Shown here: positions 1-9,329 of the stretch, in pieces
How positions within the stretch are numbered: position 1 is the first letter of the stretch
Layout of the letters: the number at the start of each line of letters is the position of its first letter
NCBI RefSeq assembly: GCF_027943255.1
Contig: NW_026562179.1
Coordinates: 6,140,501-6,204,500, forward strand
Source of the DNA: Anastrepha obliqua
Lineage: Eukaryota; Arthropoda; Insecta; Diptera; Tephritidae
Direction: 5' to 3'
Length of the DNA: 64,000 nt
Notes under the pieces: model-generated
Database searches by the model: none
What the model was told of the DNA's origin: nothing
What the model saw: the letters and a program-made list of their open reading frames with translations, nothing else
Made by a program: the position numbers and the translations under genes

Positions 1-350
1 GTTTCCATCTTCACTTTCCCTAACGCGATGCCGAACTCCATCAATTATCTTAAGACTAGTCCACTGAACCCAATACGCCTTAGAAACAGTTCTTTCTCTC
101 GCAGTCTCTTTTTTAGAAGGTCTCTCTCCAGCGTCTTTCTCTTCCATGATCATTTTGAGGTTAGAATCATTCAATGGATTTCTTTTTATTGCACTTGGTT
201 GCTACTCATCATCAGGTTGCACGTGCATTACTATGATATTAACTATCTTTTCAGATATCTCGATTTTGAAACAATCCTTACACTTGATTATAATTGTAAT
301 TTCTTTTCTAGCTTTGTTGCTATTTCTTCAATTCGTAGTAGGATTAATTT
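1..350 (-). pseudogene. Ty3/gypsy-type pol fragment, RNase H to integrase linker
   Basis: Read on the minus strand, about 300 bases stay in one frame apart from a stop near 205. The translation holds a Cys-x2-Cys pair, a GERPSKKE stretch, then SKAYWVQWTSLKIIDGV and RESEDG at the low-coordinate end. The YW-x-QW...L-x-DGV...ESxDG pattern is the segment just before the integrase zinc-binding domain in insect gypsy-like polyproteins (family knowledge). The fragment runs off the left edge, so the integrase itself would lie outside the window. The in-frame stop marks it as dead. The plus-strand open frame over the same bases looks like its shadow. Clade within Ty3/gypsy is not resolved. Confidence 0.55.
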
Positions 351-699
351 TCTACATTTCATAATTTTTTGTGTGCTACAATTTGCTACACATACAGTTC
401 AAATGGCTTTCAAAACTCAATTTTCTATCTATAACCATCTCTAGGTACTTAGTTTTATTAACTTTTTCTATTGCTTCATTATCTATAATTATATCTTCAT
501 TAGACTATACATTTATTATAATAGCCTTAGTTGCTAACATTAAGTTTTAATTCGTCCATTTTTAAATACTTATATGTGTTTTTTAAATTAGATAGATGAT
601 ATACTTGAGCCTGAGCTTGTCTTCGATTGGCTACCTGGCATTCTATATACAACTGCTCTTCAACACCAACCCGATGGGCTTTGTGAACTGGCTTGCTTT
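351..699. other. AT-rich stretch, nothing recognised
   Basis: Stops occur in all frames apart from short chance openings, and I see no terminal repeats or familiar motifs. Confidence 0.5.
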
Positions 700-950
700 A
701 TCCTGGGCCAGTGCAAAAGTGCAAAAGTTAAATCACAAGATGTCGGTGGCCAATTGTGATCACCTCTTCAAGAGATAACACGGTCCAGAAACTTTTCCCG
801 TAAAATATCAATGGTTTCGTTGCTTTTGTGACACGTAGTGCCATCTTGTTGAAAATAATCGTTTTCCAGATTAATACCATCCAATTCCGGCCATAAAAAA
901 TCGTTAATCTTCTCTCGATAGCGCAATCCATTCACCAATAACACCTGTTA
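700..950 (-). pseudogene. Tc1/mariner-class transposase fragment (NWPP type)
   Basis: On the minus strand the frame reads VNGLRYREKINDFLWPELDG, then FQQDGTTCHKS, ILREKFLDRVIS, a stop, and GDHNWPPTSCDLT. FQQDGATCH-T followed by RxGDxNWPPRSCDLTPLD is the second-Asp to third-acidic part of the DDE domain in an insect IS630/Tc1/mariner-class family whose N-terminus carries a DUF4817 helix-turn-helix (family knowledge). The similarity breaks off right after CDLT, so the catalytic domain is incomplete. The fragment at 16010-16330 carries the matching N-terminal domain and may come from the same family. Confidence 0.6.
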
Positions 951-959
951 TTGGAAAAC

Positions 960-1165
960 CCTATACTTTTGGACCGCTGGTTAACATATTCAGACGATTC
1001 AATTGCAATTCATAGAGACGAGTCTTCCCTGCATCTACCTCAGCCTCAATAGATTCCAGTTACGACGTAATACGAGTCTTCTCTGTTTCCGATTTGGATA
1101 TACGTGTATCCTGTTTTTCCAACTTTTACTCTCGGACCGCTGGTTAACTTATTCGGGCGATAAGA
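960..1165 (-). pseudogene. Coiled-coil-like coding remnant with a short direct repeat
   Basis: The minus strand reads KLEKQDTRISKSETEKTRIT, a stop, then LESIEAEVDAGKTRLYELQL and a terminal stop near 961. The charged, heptad-like composition suggests a coiled coil, as in some retroelement gag proteins, but no family is recognised. A roughly 30-base sequence beginning GGACCGCTGGTTAAC occurs at about 970 and again at about 1136, bracketing the remnant. Confidence 0.3.
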
Positions 1166-1345
1166 TGTAAAAATAATCGAAGTCCAAAAAATAATTAAAA
1201 ATGCTAAAACAAACAAAGCACCTGGAGAAGACGGAATACCTTATGAGCTACTATGGGCTGCCTCAAAAGAATTTATCACGGAGCTAACGAAAGTATACAA
1301 CATCATCTTCGAGACCGGAAGAATCGTCGAAGCATTATTTATAAA
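1160..1345 (+). pseudogene. Non-LTR reverse transcriptase fragment
   Basis: The plus-strand frame reads VQKIIKNAKTNKAPGEDGIP followed by YELLWAASKEFITELTKVYN and IIFETGRIVEA. The NKAPGxDGIPYE...L...YN-x-IFxTG pattern is RT motif 1 and its downstream helix in non-LTR retrotransposons (family knowledge). It begins just after a stop near 1165 and collapses into a T-rich tract near 1345. There is no Met start and no other RT motif, so it is a short truncated scrap. Its clade cannot be told from this much sequence. Confidence 0.65.
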
Positions 1346-1426
1346 ATTTTTTTTTTTGTCGGGACAACTAGCAAGTGCAGCACTCAGATATTATTTAAGT
1401 CCATAATATTACACTTGGATATTCAT

Positions 1427-1753
1427 TTAATTTTCTTTAAGTCTACCCGATCTCCGAAGAAATCTGAGTAGATCTTGTGGTGCCAAGGAGCCAAGATGGT
1501 CGCTTCTTAACACATCCGTGCCAAAGACCTCAAACCTGATTCGAGCGAAGGCGGGGCAGACGCAGAGGAAGTGGTCCGCCGTCTCATCCTCCTCTTCACA
1601 AGCTGGGCAGAGTACACTGTCTGAGATGCCCAAACTTTTCATGTGCTTCGCCCACAGAAAGTGGCCCGTCATCAGTCCAACCAGCCGTCTGCACTCCCCT
1701 CTGTTTAATGACAGAAGGGTTTGCGACAGTCGATCGGGCATGGCAGGTAACAT
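1427..1753 (-). pseudogene. LOA-like C-terminal zinc-binding tail
   Basis: A minus-strand opening of 108 residues with SLNRGECRRLVGLMTGHFLW, then CPACEEEDETADHFLCVCPA. The CPxC-x8-H-x4-C spacing is the C-terminal CCHC motif of R1/LOA/I-type proteins, and the preceding Leu/Gly-rich run is the normal linker after RNase H. It is the 3' coding end of the element; sequence below about 1425 turns AT-rich. Confidence 0.75.
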
Positions 1754-1885
1754 CAGTTTAGTCCATCTGCAGCCTCTCTCAGCCTGCCAAGCTCGCTTGT
1801 GGGTTGTAGTAACCCATTTGCTAACCGTGGCTGTGATGGCCGCAGAAGGGAGTGGCAGAACGGGCTCTGGGCCAAAGAAGTTGGC

Positions 1886-2296
1886 CTAAGAGCCCATCTT
1901 CGCTAAGGAGTCAGAGGTCTCGTTACCCGCGATACCCACCCTATTATGTCTACCGACATAGTTCAGCCTGGATTTACAGGACTTGACTACCCCTGATGTG
2001 GTTTGGGGGCTGTCTGAGGCCATATGCGCAGCTTGGCTGTCGCTGCAGACACATATAGATCTACCTCTCCATCGCTTTTCCACAACAAAGTTCATCGCTT
2101 CTTGAACTGCATACACCTCCGCTTGAAACACAGATGCATGCATTCCAAGAGCAAAGCGCAGTTTTGTCCCGCTGGATTCCACGTACACCCCAGAGCCGGA
2201 GCCATGCTCGGTCCTGGAGCCATCCGAAAAAATGCGAAAACAGTGTTTGCTGGGCTCATTTTCTGAGTCTTCGCACAACTGAGCCTCTGGTAGCAC
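1886..2296 (-). pseudogene. LOA-like RNase H domain
   Basis: A single open minus-strand segment of about 136 residues. The four acidic positions of an RNase H are visible: Asp in FSDGSRTEHGSG, Glu in FQAEVYAVQEA, Asp in CVCSDSQAAHMAS and Asp in GIAGNETSDSLAK. The usual VWVPGHxG before the last motif is missing: RNRV runs straight into GIAGNE, a small deletion. RNase H would degrade the RNA strand of the cDNA hybrid. It follows the RT and precedes the CCHC tail. Confidence 0.8.
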
Positions 2297-2323
2297 TACA
2301 CTGTATCTCTTTTCAAGTACGAC

Positions 2324-3852
2324 TCATGATGGCATGGAGTTAAGGGGCATGGGGAGAATCGTTGGATCGAAGTCCATGCCTTCTCTGTGTTTCAATGCCG
2401 GACAGGGGCCGTACCAGTTCCCGTTGTGTTTCAGCCTGCAGATGACCACAGTGCGTTGTAGTCTCGACAAGGTCCTCCTGACTCCCACTAGAGAGAACCT
2501 ACTCATCCAGACCACTGATGCATAGGTGATAATAGGTCTTATCATAGCCGGGCAGATCCATAGGACCTTGCTAGGAGAAAGACCCCACGTTTTCCCGAAG
2601 AAACCTTTGCACTGCCAGAAAGCTGTCAGTGCTTTGGATGTCTTTGTTTCAACGTGTGATTTCCATAGGAGCTTACTATCGAGGATTACTCCAAGATATT
2701 TAATTTCCTTGGTAAGCTGGATTGTGACTCCTTTTAGCTTAGGCAGAACGAGTCCATCAAGCTTCCTCCTTCTGGTGAAGAGGACAATACCAGTCTTGGC
2801 GGGATTTGCCGATAGCCCATTCTCACAGCACCAAGTGTCAATCCGATCCAGCTTTTCTGCACTTTCCTGCAGAAGTTCATAAGCGAAGGGCCCGTTACCA
2901 AGCAAGCAACATTGTCCGCATATGCTTGTGCGTAGACTCCCGAATCGTTTAAGGTGGAGAGCAGAGGATCGATTACCATGCACCAGAGCAATGGAGACAG
3001 CACACCGCCTTGGGGGTAGCCTCGAATGACACCAGCAGATCTTCCTCTGCTCGCACCGAAACGATTCTTTGCGCCAGCATTGAACAAATCCAATTCACTA
3101 GCACTCGGTAAACGCCGTGCCTACTAGCAGAGCTACACATATTGTCAAAAGTGACATTATCAAACGCCCCCTCTATGTCTAAAAAGATGCTCATAGCGTA
3201 GTCCCTCCTGTCGATGGGCATCTCTACCCTGCTTTGCAGCAAGGTTTTGCAGTACCGACTCGCAGTATTTTCCACTTTGATAGGCATGCTGAAATGGAGA
3301 CAGAGGGTGAGCCTTCAGCGACTTCTGGCGTATGTGCAATTCCCCCAGTCGTTCGAGACTTTTCAGCACGAAAGAGGTCATGCTGATGGGTCTAAAGCTT
3401 TTGGGGCTGGTTTAGTCGTCTCTTCCAATCTTTGGGATCAAAGCGACCCTCACCATCCTCCAAGAGCGTGATATGTAGGCCAGTGCCGGGCATGCCGAGA
3501 AGATTTTCTTCAGGGCTGCTATCACGGACTCTGCACCTTCTTTCAGCATGGCAGGATATATGCCATCTGGTCCGGGCGACTTGTAGCCGCTAAAAGATTT
3601 GATGGAAAATCGAATGGCGGCCTCATTCACCACAGATCTGGCAACTTACCAGTCATGCCGAGAAGGTGTAACAGCTCTGACAACTGCCTCTATCAATAAG
3701 GGCTGTTGCCGGCTGACGCTTATCTGATTACCAGGAAAATGAGATTGGATCAGCAAGCTTAGTGTCTCACTTTGCCGCTCCGTGAAGGAGCCATCAGATT
3801 TCCTAAGTGTCCCCAGCTTTGCAGTTGGGTCCCTCTTCAGGTTCCTAACCAA
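2324..3852 (-). pseudogene. LOA-like reverse transcriptase domain
   Basis: Pieces in several frames together cover the RT fold: KSPGPDGIYPAMLK (motif 1), WRMVRVALIPKIG (motif 2), AMSIFLDIEGAFDNV (motif A, first catalytic Asp), GYPQGGVLSPLLW (motif B), QAYADNVACLV (motif C) and KEIKYLGVILD (motif D-E). Motif C should read YADD; here the second Asp is Asn. At least four frameshifts separate the motifs. It lies between the endonuclease and RNase H in standard element order. Confidence 0.8.
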
Positions 3853-3954
3853 TTTCGCCGTGTAACTCAGAGATTCAATACCGCTGCAGAGTTCCCTATA
3901 TGAGGCTCTTTTCGACTCCCCAAATAGCCTCCTGTAGTTCTTGTGAACATCACG

Positions 3955-4925
3955 CTATCGCTCCCAGTCCTCAGCAAGGTTAGTCTTTGGAGCCCGGTTT
4001 AGAAGCTTTCTCGACTCGCGCCTCAACATCTGGAGATCTCGATTCCACCAAGGAACGGGAGTCCGGTTAGGGAGAGGTCGAATTGGACAGGCTGACTCAA
4101 AACATTCAGTTTGGGCAGCGTTGAGTTTCTCAACAGCCGGCTCAATGGCCTGTTCTTTTCGAAGTCTTTGTGGCGTAACGTCAAGGTCCCGCAACGCCTC
4201 CCTAAACTTCTGCCAGTCTGTTTTTCTGGGGTTTCTAGAGGGCAATGGCATTTGTGCCTTCTCGCCACACTGAAACTCAATAATCCTGTAGTCCGAGTAC
4301 GAATCTTCGCCAAGGACTCTCCAGTTCTTGATTGACCACCCAAGTTTTGAGTTTGATAAGGTTAGATCGATCACCTCCTGCCTTCTAGCTGTTACTAACG
4401 TTGGCTGTGAGCCCTTGTTATGTATGTCTAGGCAAGAGGACGCGATAAATGCGAATAGTCGAGAGGCCCGTCCATTGTACTTGCTGCTGCTCCAGATTGT
4501 ATGCTGCCCATTAGCATCGCAACATGGGATGAGGCCCAGATTGCGCCGCTCGTAAAATCTCACGAGACTAGTGGCCTTCCCGGGTGGTGGCCCTTCCAGA
4601 GCATCGTAAGGAAAATAAGCAGATGCAATCACAAACTTCGACAATCCGCGTCTACCTCTGTAACACACCTCAGCCGCTACCAGGTCTTGGAAACAAATTT
4701 GCTCAAGACCCGTCACAGTGAGATGAGATGATACTATAAGACCGGTCCTAGGTCTACTCGAACTCCTGTCATATAGAAACGGGCCCCTTTCAACGCACTT
4801 AAGCTACGGAGACGGCCCCTAAAGGCCCAGGGCTCTTGCACTGTTGTGTGCAGCTGGGTAAACCTTCTAGTTAGTAGTGCAGTAGCGGCCTTGGAATGCT
4901 GCAAGTTAATCTGCGTCACCGTCAA
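3955..4925 (-). pseudogene. LOA-like APE endonuclease domain
   Basis: Starts at the Met at 4925 (MTVTQINLQHSKAA) and continues after a frameshift through 4716-3955. Visible endonuclease signatures are the N-terminal NLQHSK with Asn, VQEPWAF with Glu, IASAYFP, IPCCDANGQHTIW with Asp-Ala-Asn, EVIDLTLSN with Asp, and a degraded C-terminal DSYSDYRIIEF where SDH would be expected (His replaced by Tyr). This domain nicks target DNA to prime reverse transcription. The lost catalytic His and the frameshift near 4720-4735 make it inactive. Confidence 0.75.
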
Positions 4926-5754
4926 GGGACGTTATTGACCACAGTCCTGATCCACTCCAAGTTGGTCCGAGACGCGCACGTCACATTTATGGTGCCATCC
5001 TTTGTGTCATAGCCCTTCGCGTTGGCTTCAGGACCGGAGGCAATAACCTGACGCATCAGTCGACTTTTGCAGTATTTGATTTCTGCATCCATCAGCTGAT
5101 GGTCAGGCCCCAGTTTGCCAATCACAGCCACAGGTTGTGGGCCAGCAGCCTTTTCGCTATAGGATGGCTTGGCCGCACCCTTGGATGTGTTTAGGCGAAG
5201 GTCCAGCTCCCCATCCTCTACTGACGAAGATTTCGCCGGGCAGACAGCTGTGCTGGACATTTTGTAAAGCGCCGATAGGGCCGTGGCTCAGCAGAACCTT
5301 TTCCCACCACATTGACTGGCGCCAAGACCGCGCTCGTACCTTGGGGGTCGTGGCTCGGCCATTGGCGGCAATCGCAGCGCAGGGAGGTGTACCGCTTTCA
5401 GCCACCGTCTTTCTCCGCTTACCTCGAGAGCGAGACAACTTGGGAGCGCCTGTGCCCACCTATAATTCGGTAGCTTCCGTGGGTGTCACTTCCGCTGACC
5501 AAGGTCTTTTGGAAGACACAGATGCAGAAGGCAGAGCCACAGAGCCTTGCCCACCGATTTCTTCTCTCCCTCCTTGCCACGCTCTTCGATTTCCTGGCTT
5601 CTTTGGGAGTTCGTGCAGCCACCGAAGAGACTTCACAACTCAGGCCCTCCGAAACAGGGAAACGTTTTTCAGACTCTGAAGGAGAGGAGATTGCGATAGC
5701 AACCCCGCCCAATGGGAGATAAGGCAACTCCATATAAAACAATAATTTTCCCAA
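4922..5754 (-). pseudogene. LOA-like ORF1 (gag-like), frameshifted
   Basis: Three overlapping minus-strand openings (5754-5419, 5459-5157, 5260-4922) look like one reading frame cut by frameshifts. The distal part is basic and Ser/Arg-rich. The proximal part, ending 4922, contains LRLNTSKGAAKPSYSEKAAG and a segment LMDAEIKYCKSRLMRQVI...GYDTKDGTINVTCASRTNLEW. That layout resembles the DUF4780-like domain of ORF1 proteins in insect R1/LOA elements (inference). No zinc knuckles were seen. Its end overlaps the start of the endonuclease frame by four bases (ATG at 4925), the usual ORF1-ORF2 arrangement. Confidence 0.5.
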
Positions 5755-5755
5755 T

Positions 5756-5929
5756 CTTTAAAAAATAAAATGGAAATATAGAAAGTAGCTATCGTTTTAA
5801 TGCGACTGATTAATGAAAGACTTACAAACTAGATAGAAAACCTTAACATGTTCAAGTTCGCTCAACTTTGTCATTTTTATGATCCTGTTATTGGGACTTT
5901 ATCCAACAATCCCAATTTTTGACACTAAT
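5756..5929. other. AT-rich spacer
   Basis: No coding potential or terminal repeat recognised. Confidence 0.4.
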
Positions 5930-6200
5930 TGTTAGGAATTACCATACGTTAAAATACAAATAAATCTCTTACAATAACTCTCTGAGTTCGATCACTAGAT
6001 TGTCAAATTAAATCTCAAAATAATTGTATTTACATACTTGGTTTACTTTATTTCCAATACTTTACTTTACATGTACACGTTCAGCTTAAGACCAAATCTC
6101 TCTACTGCTGTTTGTTTATTCGCTTGAAAGTTCAATTTCCAACTGAATACTCCTTGCGCATGCACTTATAAGTAGGTATGTGCTTAATAACTATCGTAAT
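5930..6200 (+). repeat. LTR-like dispersed repeat, copy 1
   Basis: Begins TGTTAGGAATTACCATACGT. It aligns by eye with 62022-62245 through several shared blocks: ATCTCTTACAATAACTC, GATCACTAG, TTACTTTACATGTAC, TGTTTATTCGCTT and a GCATGCACTTATA-like end. Starting TGTTA and recurring in the same orientation 56 kb apart is compatible with degenerate solo LTRs, but no matching CA end or target duplication was found. It ends next to the target duplication of the LINE-A insertion at 6214. Confidence 0.45.
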
Positions 6201-6239
6201 TTCTATGCAAAAAAATTTTTTGTTGTAGCAGTAATACAA

Positions 6240-7080
6240 GCGCATCAGTCTAGGGTACATCACCGGTCGTTTGATGAGTAGATTTCAAGGGGCAGGTGAA
6301 AAGGTGGTTAGTGTCGGACATATATTTGGTATGGTCAATTATGGATAAGTCGAAGTCTAACCTGCTAACATATCCAGGACATAATTGTGCCAATGTTACG
6401 TTCTCCCGATGAATGTGGTTTATTGTCTGTCTGAACACTGTCTGATCCAGTAGATTTCTGTTAGTTTTGTGCTGGATCTCGTCGGCGTAATTTAATAGGC
6501 GTCTCCTGACGTACCTAGGAGGCAGCTCTAGCTTAAGCAGGTGTCTACAAGAGTGAAACCTGTGGAAGCACCCTAACAGGAACTGCTTGCTGAGGGGACA
6601 TCAGGAGGCAACCCGTCGTTGTCCGAATGACAGTGTTTTGGCAAGTCTGGAGCTTTATCTACTGCGTGTCACTAGTTCTAAGCGAACAGACAGACACAGC
6701 ATAGTTCAGAACAGGCCGTCCAATTGCCTCAAATGTCGATTGCAACAATTCTTTGTCTTTTCCCCCAAGTGCCCAAGTGCTGCCGGCAAGCGATTTGAGG
6801 ACCTTGTTGCGATTTTGGACTTTAGTGGAAATTACGGTTGTGTGCGCAAGGAAGGAGAGCAAACTGTCGACGGTCACACCCAACATTATGGGTTGTTAAT
6901 AGTCGCAATTGGTGAGTCATCCACTTTTACCTTGAGGGACAGTTTGACCTCCTTTGTCAATGTGGTAAAGAGGGTCGCCGTGGACTTAGTGGGTGAAATT
7001 TGGAGATTCCTCGCAGTAAAAAAGCGAGAAGGGTCGGCGAGGTAGATGTTGAATTTGGCGCACAGGTCTTGGCACCACAT
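6240..7080 (-). pseudogene. LINE-A RT C-terminal fragment
   Basis: Decayed coding sequence for the last part of the LINE-A polyprotein. From 7080 downward it reads FFTARNLQISPTKSTATLFT, then LGVTVDSLLSFLAHTTV, NRNKVLKSLAGSTW, GKDKELLQSTFEAIGRPVLN, and near 6440-6250 RQTINHIHRENVTLAQL and DTNHLFTCPLK. These match the thumb and C-terminal region of the better copies at 33642-34661 and 57705-58760. Several frameshifts and deletions. The catalytic YADD lies upstream and is not in this truncated copy. Confidence 0.8.
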
Positions 7081-7175
7081 TCCCGTGGCAGCCGGTCCTA
7101 CGTTACCGGAATGACTCGAGTTTTTCCCAACGAGGGCTGCCGCCCCAGTAAACTAACTCTGTCTAGTGAACCGTA
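7081..7175 (+). repeat. LINE-A 5' end (inverted relative to the 3' part)
   Basis: CATTCCCGTGGCAGCC...GGAATGACTC...GCTGCCGCCCCAGTAAAC...TCTAGTGAACCGT. The same conserved block starts the plus-strand LINE-A copies at 8123 and 30286 and also occurs at 47571 and 56791. In the best copies it contains the small inverted repeat CCGGTtctacgttACCGG. Confidence 0.8.
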
Positions 7176-7185
7176 TATTTATGCA

Positions 7186-7475
7186 AAAACTCGAATGGGT
7201 TGGTGCGTGATTACCATTCGGAACGAATTTCAGTGAAACACCAAATTGAACAAAAAGTTTTTTTTTAATAGCGGTCGCCTCAACAGCCAATGGCAAATCT
7301 CGGAGTGTGTTTCTGCCATGAAAAAGCACCTCATAAAAAATATCTCTCGAAGTCGGCTTAAAACTGTAGAGCCCTATATTTGTGGAACAACATCGAAACG
7401 CACACCACATATAGCGGGTGGAGCTTAGTCAAACACCCAAAAAGGGTGTACTCGCCCATTGTATATATATATGTG
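7186..7475 (+). mobile_element. SINE-1 copy A (tRNA-derived SINE, B box lost)
   Basis: Matches the SINE-1 copies at 38101 and 53436 from GAATGGGTTGGTGCGTGA through AATAGCGGTCGCC, TTTCTGCCATGAAAA and GTCGGCTTAAAACTGTAG to AACACCCAAAAAGGGTGTAC and a TATATATA tail. About 18 bases covering the pol III B box are deleted after ATTCGGAA, so this copy should not be transcribable from its own promoter. Its 5' end abuts the target duplication of the LINE-A insertion. Confidence 0.75.
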
Positions 7476-7784
7476 GGATAGGTTTTGCGTTCAAATAAAC
7501 ACCGAGTTTGCTCGTTTACAATCTTTATTTAATTTAATGTTACAAACGCGTCCGACCTGTCCTGTGCTTCTTTTTGAAGGAATGCCTGTTTTTTTAACGT
7601 TTTAGTTCCGAGCCGTTTTCGTTCGGTCAGTGATGTCCATTACTTATGTTTCTGTTTTGGCGTGTCGTTCGCTATTATTGCCAGTCGTTTTGCGAAACTT
7701 TGCCATTGCAACATTACATAAATTCAATAAATATACTTTAGAGGTTATAAACCCCTATCCTCTCATTCCAACAGAAAAGAGTGT
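7476..7784. other. Unassigned AT-rich stretch
   Basis: No supported gene. The bases from TGTGGGATAGG to CGTCCGACCTGTCC have an LTR-like look, but no second copy occurs in the window. Confidence 0.4.
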
Positions 7785-7890
7785 GTGGAAATTGTGTTCC
7801 TATGTTGCTTTGTTTTCATTCGAATTCAATTTGTTGCTTTTGCTACTAGCAGCACTCCACATTTTTCAGTTATGGTCAATTCGCTGGCAC
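7785..7890 (+). repeat. Dispersed repeat also found at 37525 and 52858
   Basis: GTGTGGAAATTGTGTTCCTA followed by TGTTGCTTTGTTTT and GCAGCACTC aligns with 37525-37640 and 52858-52965. It is a piece of the duplicated segment's non-element sequence, or of an older repeat within it. Confidence 0.55.
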
Positions 7891-7894
7891 CATG

Positions 7895-7980
7895 GGTGAC
7901 TAGATACGACAAGGACCTCAAATCGTTTGCCGGCGGCACTTGGGCAAAAGCAAAGAAATGTTGCTATGGACATTTATTTT
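7895..7980 (+). pseudogene. LINE-A RT scrap
   Basis: About 85 bases read KDLKSFAGGTWAKAKKCCY, matching KVLKSLAGSTWGKDKELLL of intact LINE-A copies. Too short for function. Confidence 0.6.
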
Positions 7981-8122
7981 GACACTTTGCTAAAGGAGAA
8001 TAATGATATTGCTAAAATTGCGCTAGAGTGAAACTCACAGGGTTCACGAACCGGAACTACGTGGATAAGAACGGTACTTGCTGAATGTCATCAAATTAGT
8101 AGTTGACCTTATATACATACAT
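7981..8122. other. Short unassigned spacer
   Basis: No motif seen. Confidence 0.3.
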
Positions 8123-8219
8123 TCCCATGGCAGCCGGTTCTACGTTAAGGGAATGACTCGGGTTTTCCCCGACCAAGGGCTGGCGCCCCACTAAACTAAC
8201 CCTGTCTAGTGAACCGTTT

Positions 8220-9184
8220 ATCATCCCCTCTCTATCCGCATAGGAGCAGACATCTTCCTCCGAATACTTCTCCTCAGAGCTGGTACTGTATCGAACCCTG
8301 GACCAAGATATTCTATTACTTCTTTTGCCATAAACGGCTCCACCCGAACTCCACCTCGGTTAGGTGCAATATGTGCAACGGCTGGAGCAACCTTAAGACC
8401 TGTTCAGGACTTAAGTCAGGCGTCTGATGCCTCAATGGCTACTATACCCCCAGATAGGTCGACACTACCAACCGCCACCACAAACCATACCTCTAGGGTA
8501 AGGAGCTAATCGGGGCACACAACTCCCTCAGCATAGCCTACTTCCATCTCTCCTGCTCCAACCCTAGTGCGGGAACAAACCAGCAGCTCTTGGTCCTCCG
8601 CACAGTCTGTTCCGTGTGTCAGACCAGAATACCTCGGAACCTGGCATCAGTCAAATGCATCTTTTCCAATAGCTGGCGCCACTTTCCGAGATGCTACGTT
8701 GCCCCCCCGCTGCAGAGCCCTGCACCCGCAATTGCAACCGTCCCCCTTGGCGCGGCCCCCCACCACCATCAGGCCGCAACAACAATAACGGAACGCACAG
8801 CAGGCCCACCGTAGACAACCCCACGCGTCCCTCACACCCCGCGTTGCAACAAACTCACCTAGAAGCTTCGAGCTTCTACAATTTAACTGTAACGAACTAA
8901 CGAGCAAGGTAGGTGAGATAGTCGAGTTTATGAGCCGACACGGAATCCCAATAGCTGCGGTCTTAGAAACCAAGCTGCACGCTAGCTCTTCTCTGATAAC
9001 AAGGGATGGTTATAACGCCCACAGACAAGACGCGAAGGGGACAATGGTGGTGACATTGCATAGGGGACGTCGATTGGCAGAGCAGATAAACGATTCGACA
9101 TTCACCACAACGATGGCGCCGCCACCAGGGTGGTGGGCAATTGCAGCAGCTCACCTGACAACACAATTGCTAGTGCCGGTCTGA
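8220..9184 (+). pseudogene. LINE-A N-terminal region: tandem PHD-like fingers and endonuclease start
   Basis: First cluster: FCHKRLHPNSTSVRCNMCNG then WSNLKTCSGL (C-x2-C...W-x-H-like...C). Second cluster: VCSVCQTRIPRNLASVKC then W-x-HFPRC. Both follow the C-x2-C...C-x2-C-x2-W-x-H-x2-C rhythm of PHD fingers, with individual Cys/His lost here. A Pro/Thr-rich linker leads to VGEIVEFMSRHGIPIAAVLE, the start of the endonuclease. PHD domains are known in CR1-like non-LTR elements; their role in LINE-A is unknown. Confidence 0.55.
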
Positions 9185-9329
9185 TAAACAGGATAACCTG
9201 GCGACCTATGCTACGCGAGGTACTTTACCCGGCAATTAATTCTGCATCCTCCGGCCGCCAGATTCAAACGTAGTGCCAACAGACGGCTGCACAAACTGGC
9301 ATACAACAGTGCGCCACTTGCTTTCTCCA

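Larger units (their letters stand above)
1425..5755 (-). mobile_element. Decayed LOA-like non-LTR retrotransposon
   Basis: Reading from 5755 down to 1425, the minus strand encodes in order an ORF1-like region, an APE-type endonuclease, a reverse transcriptase, an RNase H and a CCHC-type tail. RT followed by RNase H and a C-terminal zinc motif fits the LOA group (I-group elements also carry RNase H; R1 elements do not). The endonuclease begins with VTQINLQHSKAAT, typical of R1/LOA endonucleases. Frameshifts separate nearly every domain and the RT active site is damaged, so the copy is inactive. No target-site duplication or poly(A) tail was found, so the outer limits are approximate. Confidence 0.75.
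6214..7179 (-). mobile_element. LINE-A insertion with 5' inversion (twin-primed), bracketed by TSD
   Basis: A 10-base target duplication, TATGCAAAAA, is present at 6204-6213 and 7180-7189. Between the copies lie about 850 bases of LINE-A 3' sequence on the minus strand (6228-7080), joined at 7081 to about 95 bases of the LINE-A 5' end on the plus strand, starting CATTCCCGTGGCAGCC. The tail at the low-coordinate end is GTTGTAGCAG, the element's usual end. This head-to-head layout, with the RNA 5' end at the internal junction, is what twin priming produces (known for L1; inferred here). Confidence 0.8.

Noticed and set aside
28..444. 138-codon plus-strand opening at the left edge
   Set aside because: The opposite strand carries the gypsy-type pol signature (YWVQW, IIDGV), and the plus product is a Phe/Leu/Ile-rich sequence expected of an AT-rich shadow.
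2526..2882. 118-codon plus-strand frame
   Set aside because: Antisense to the LOA-like RT.
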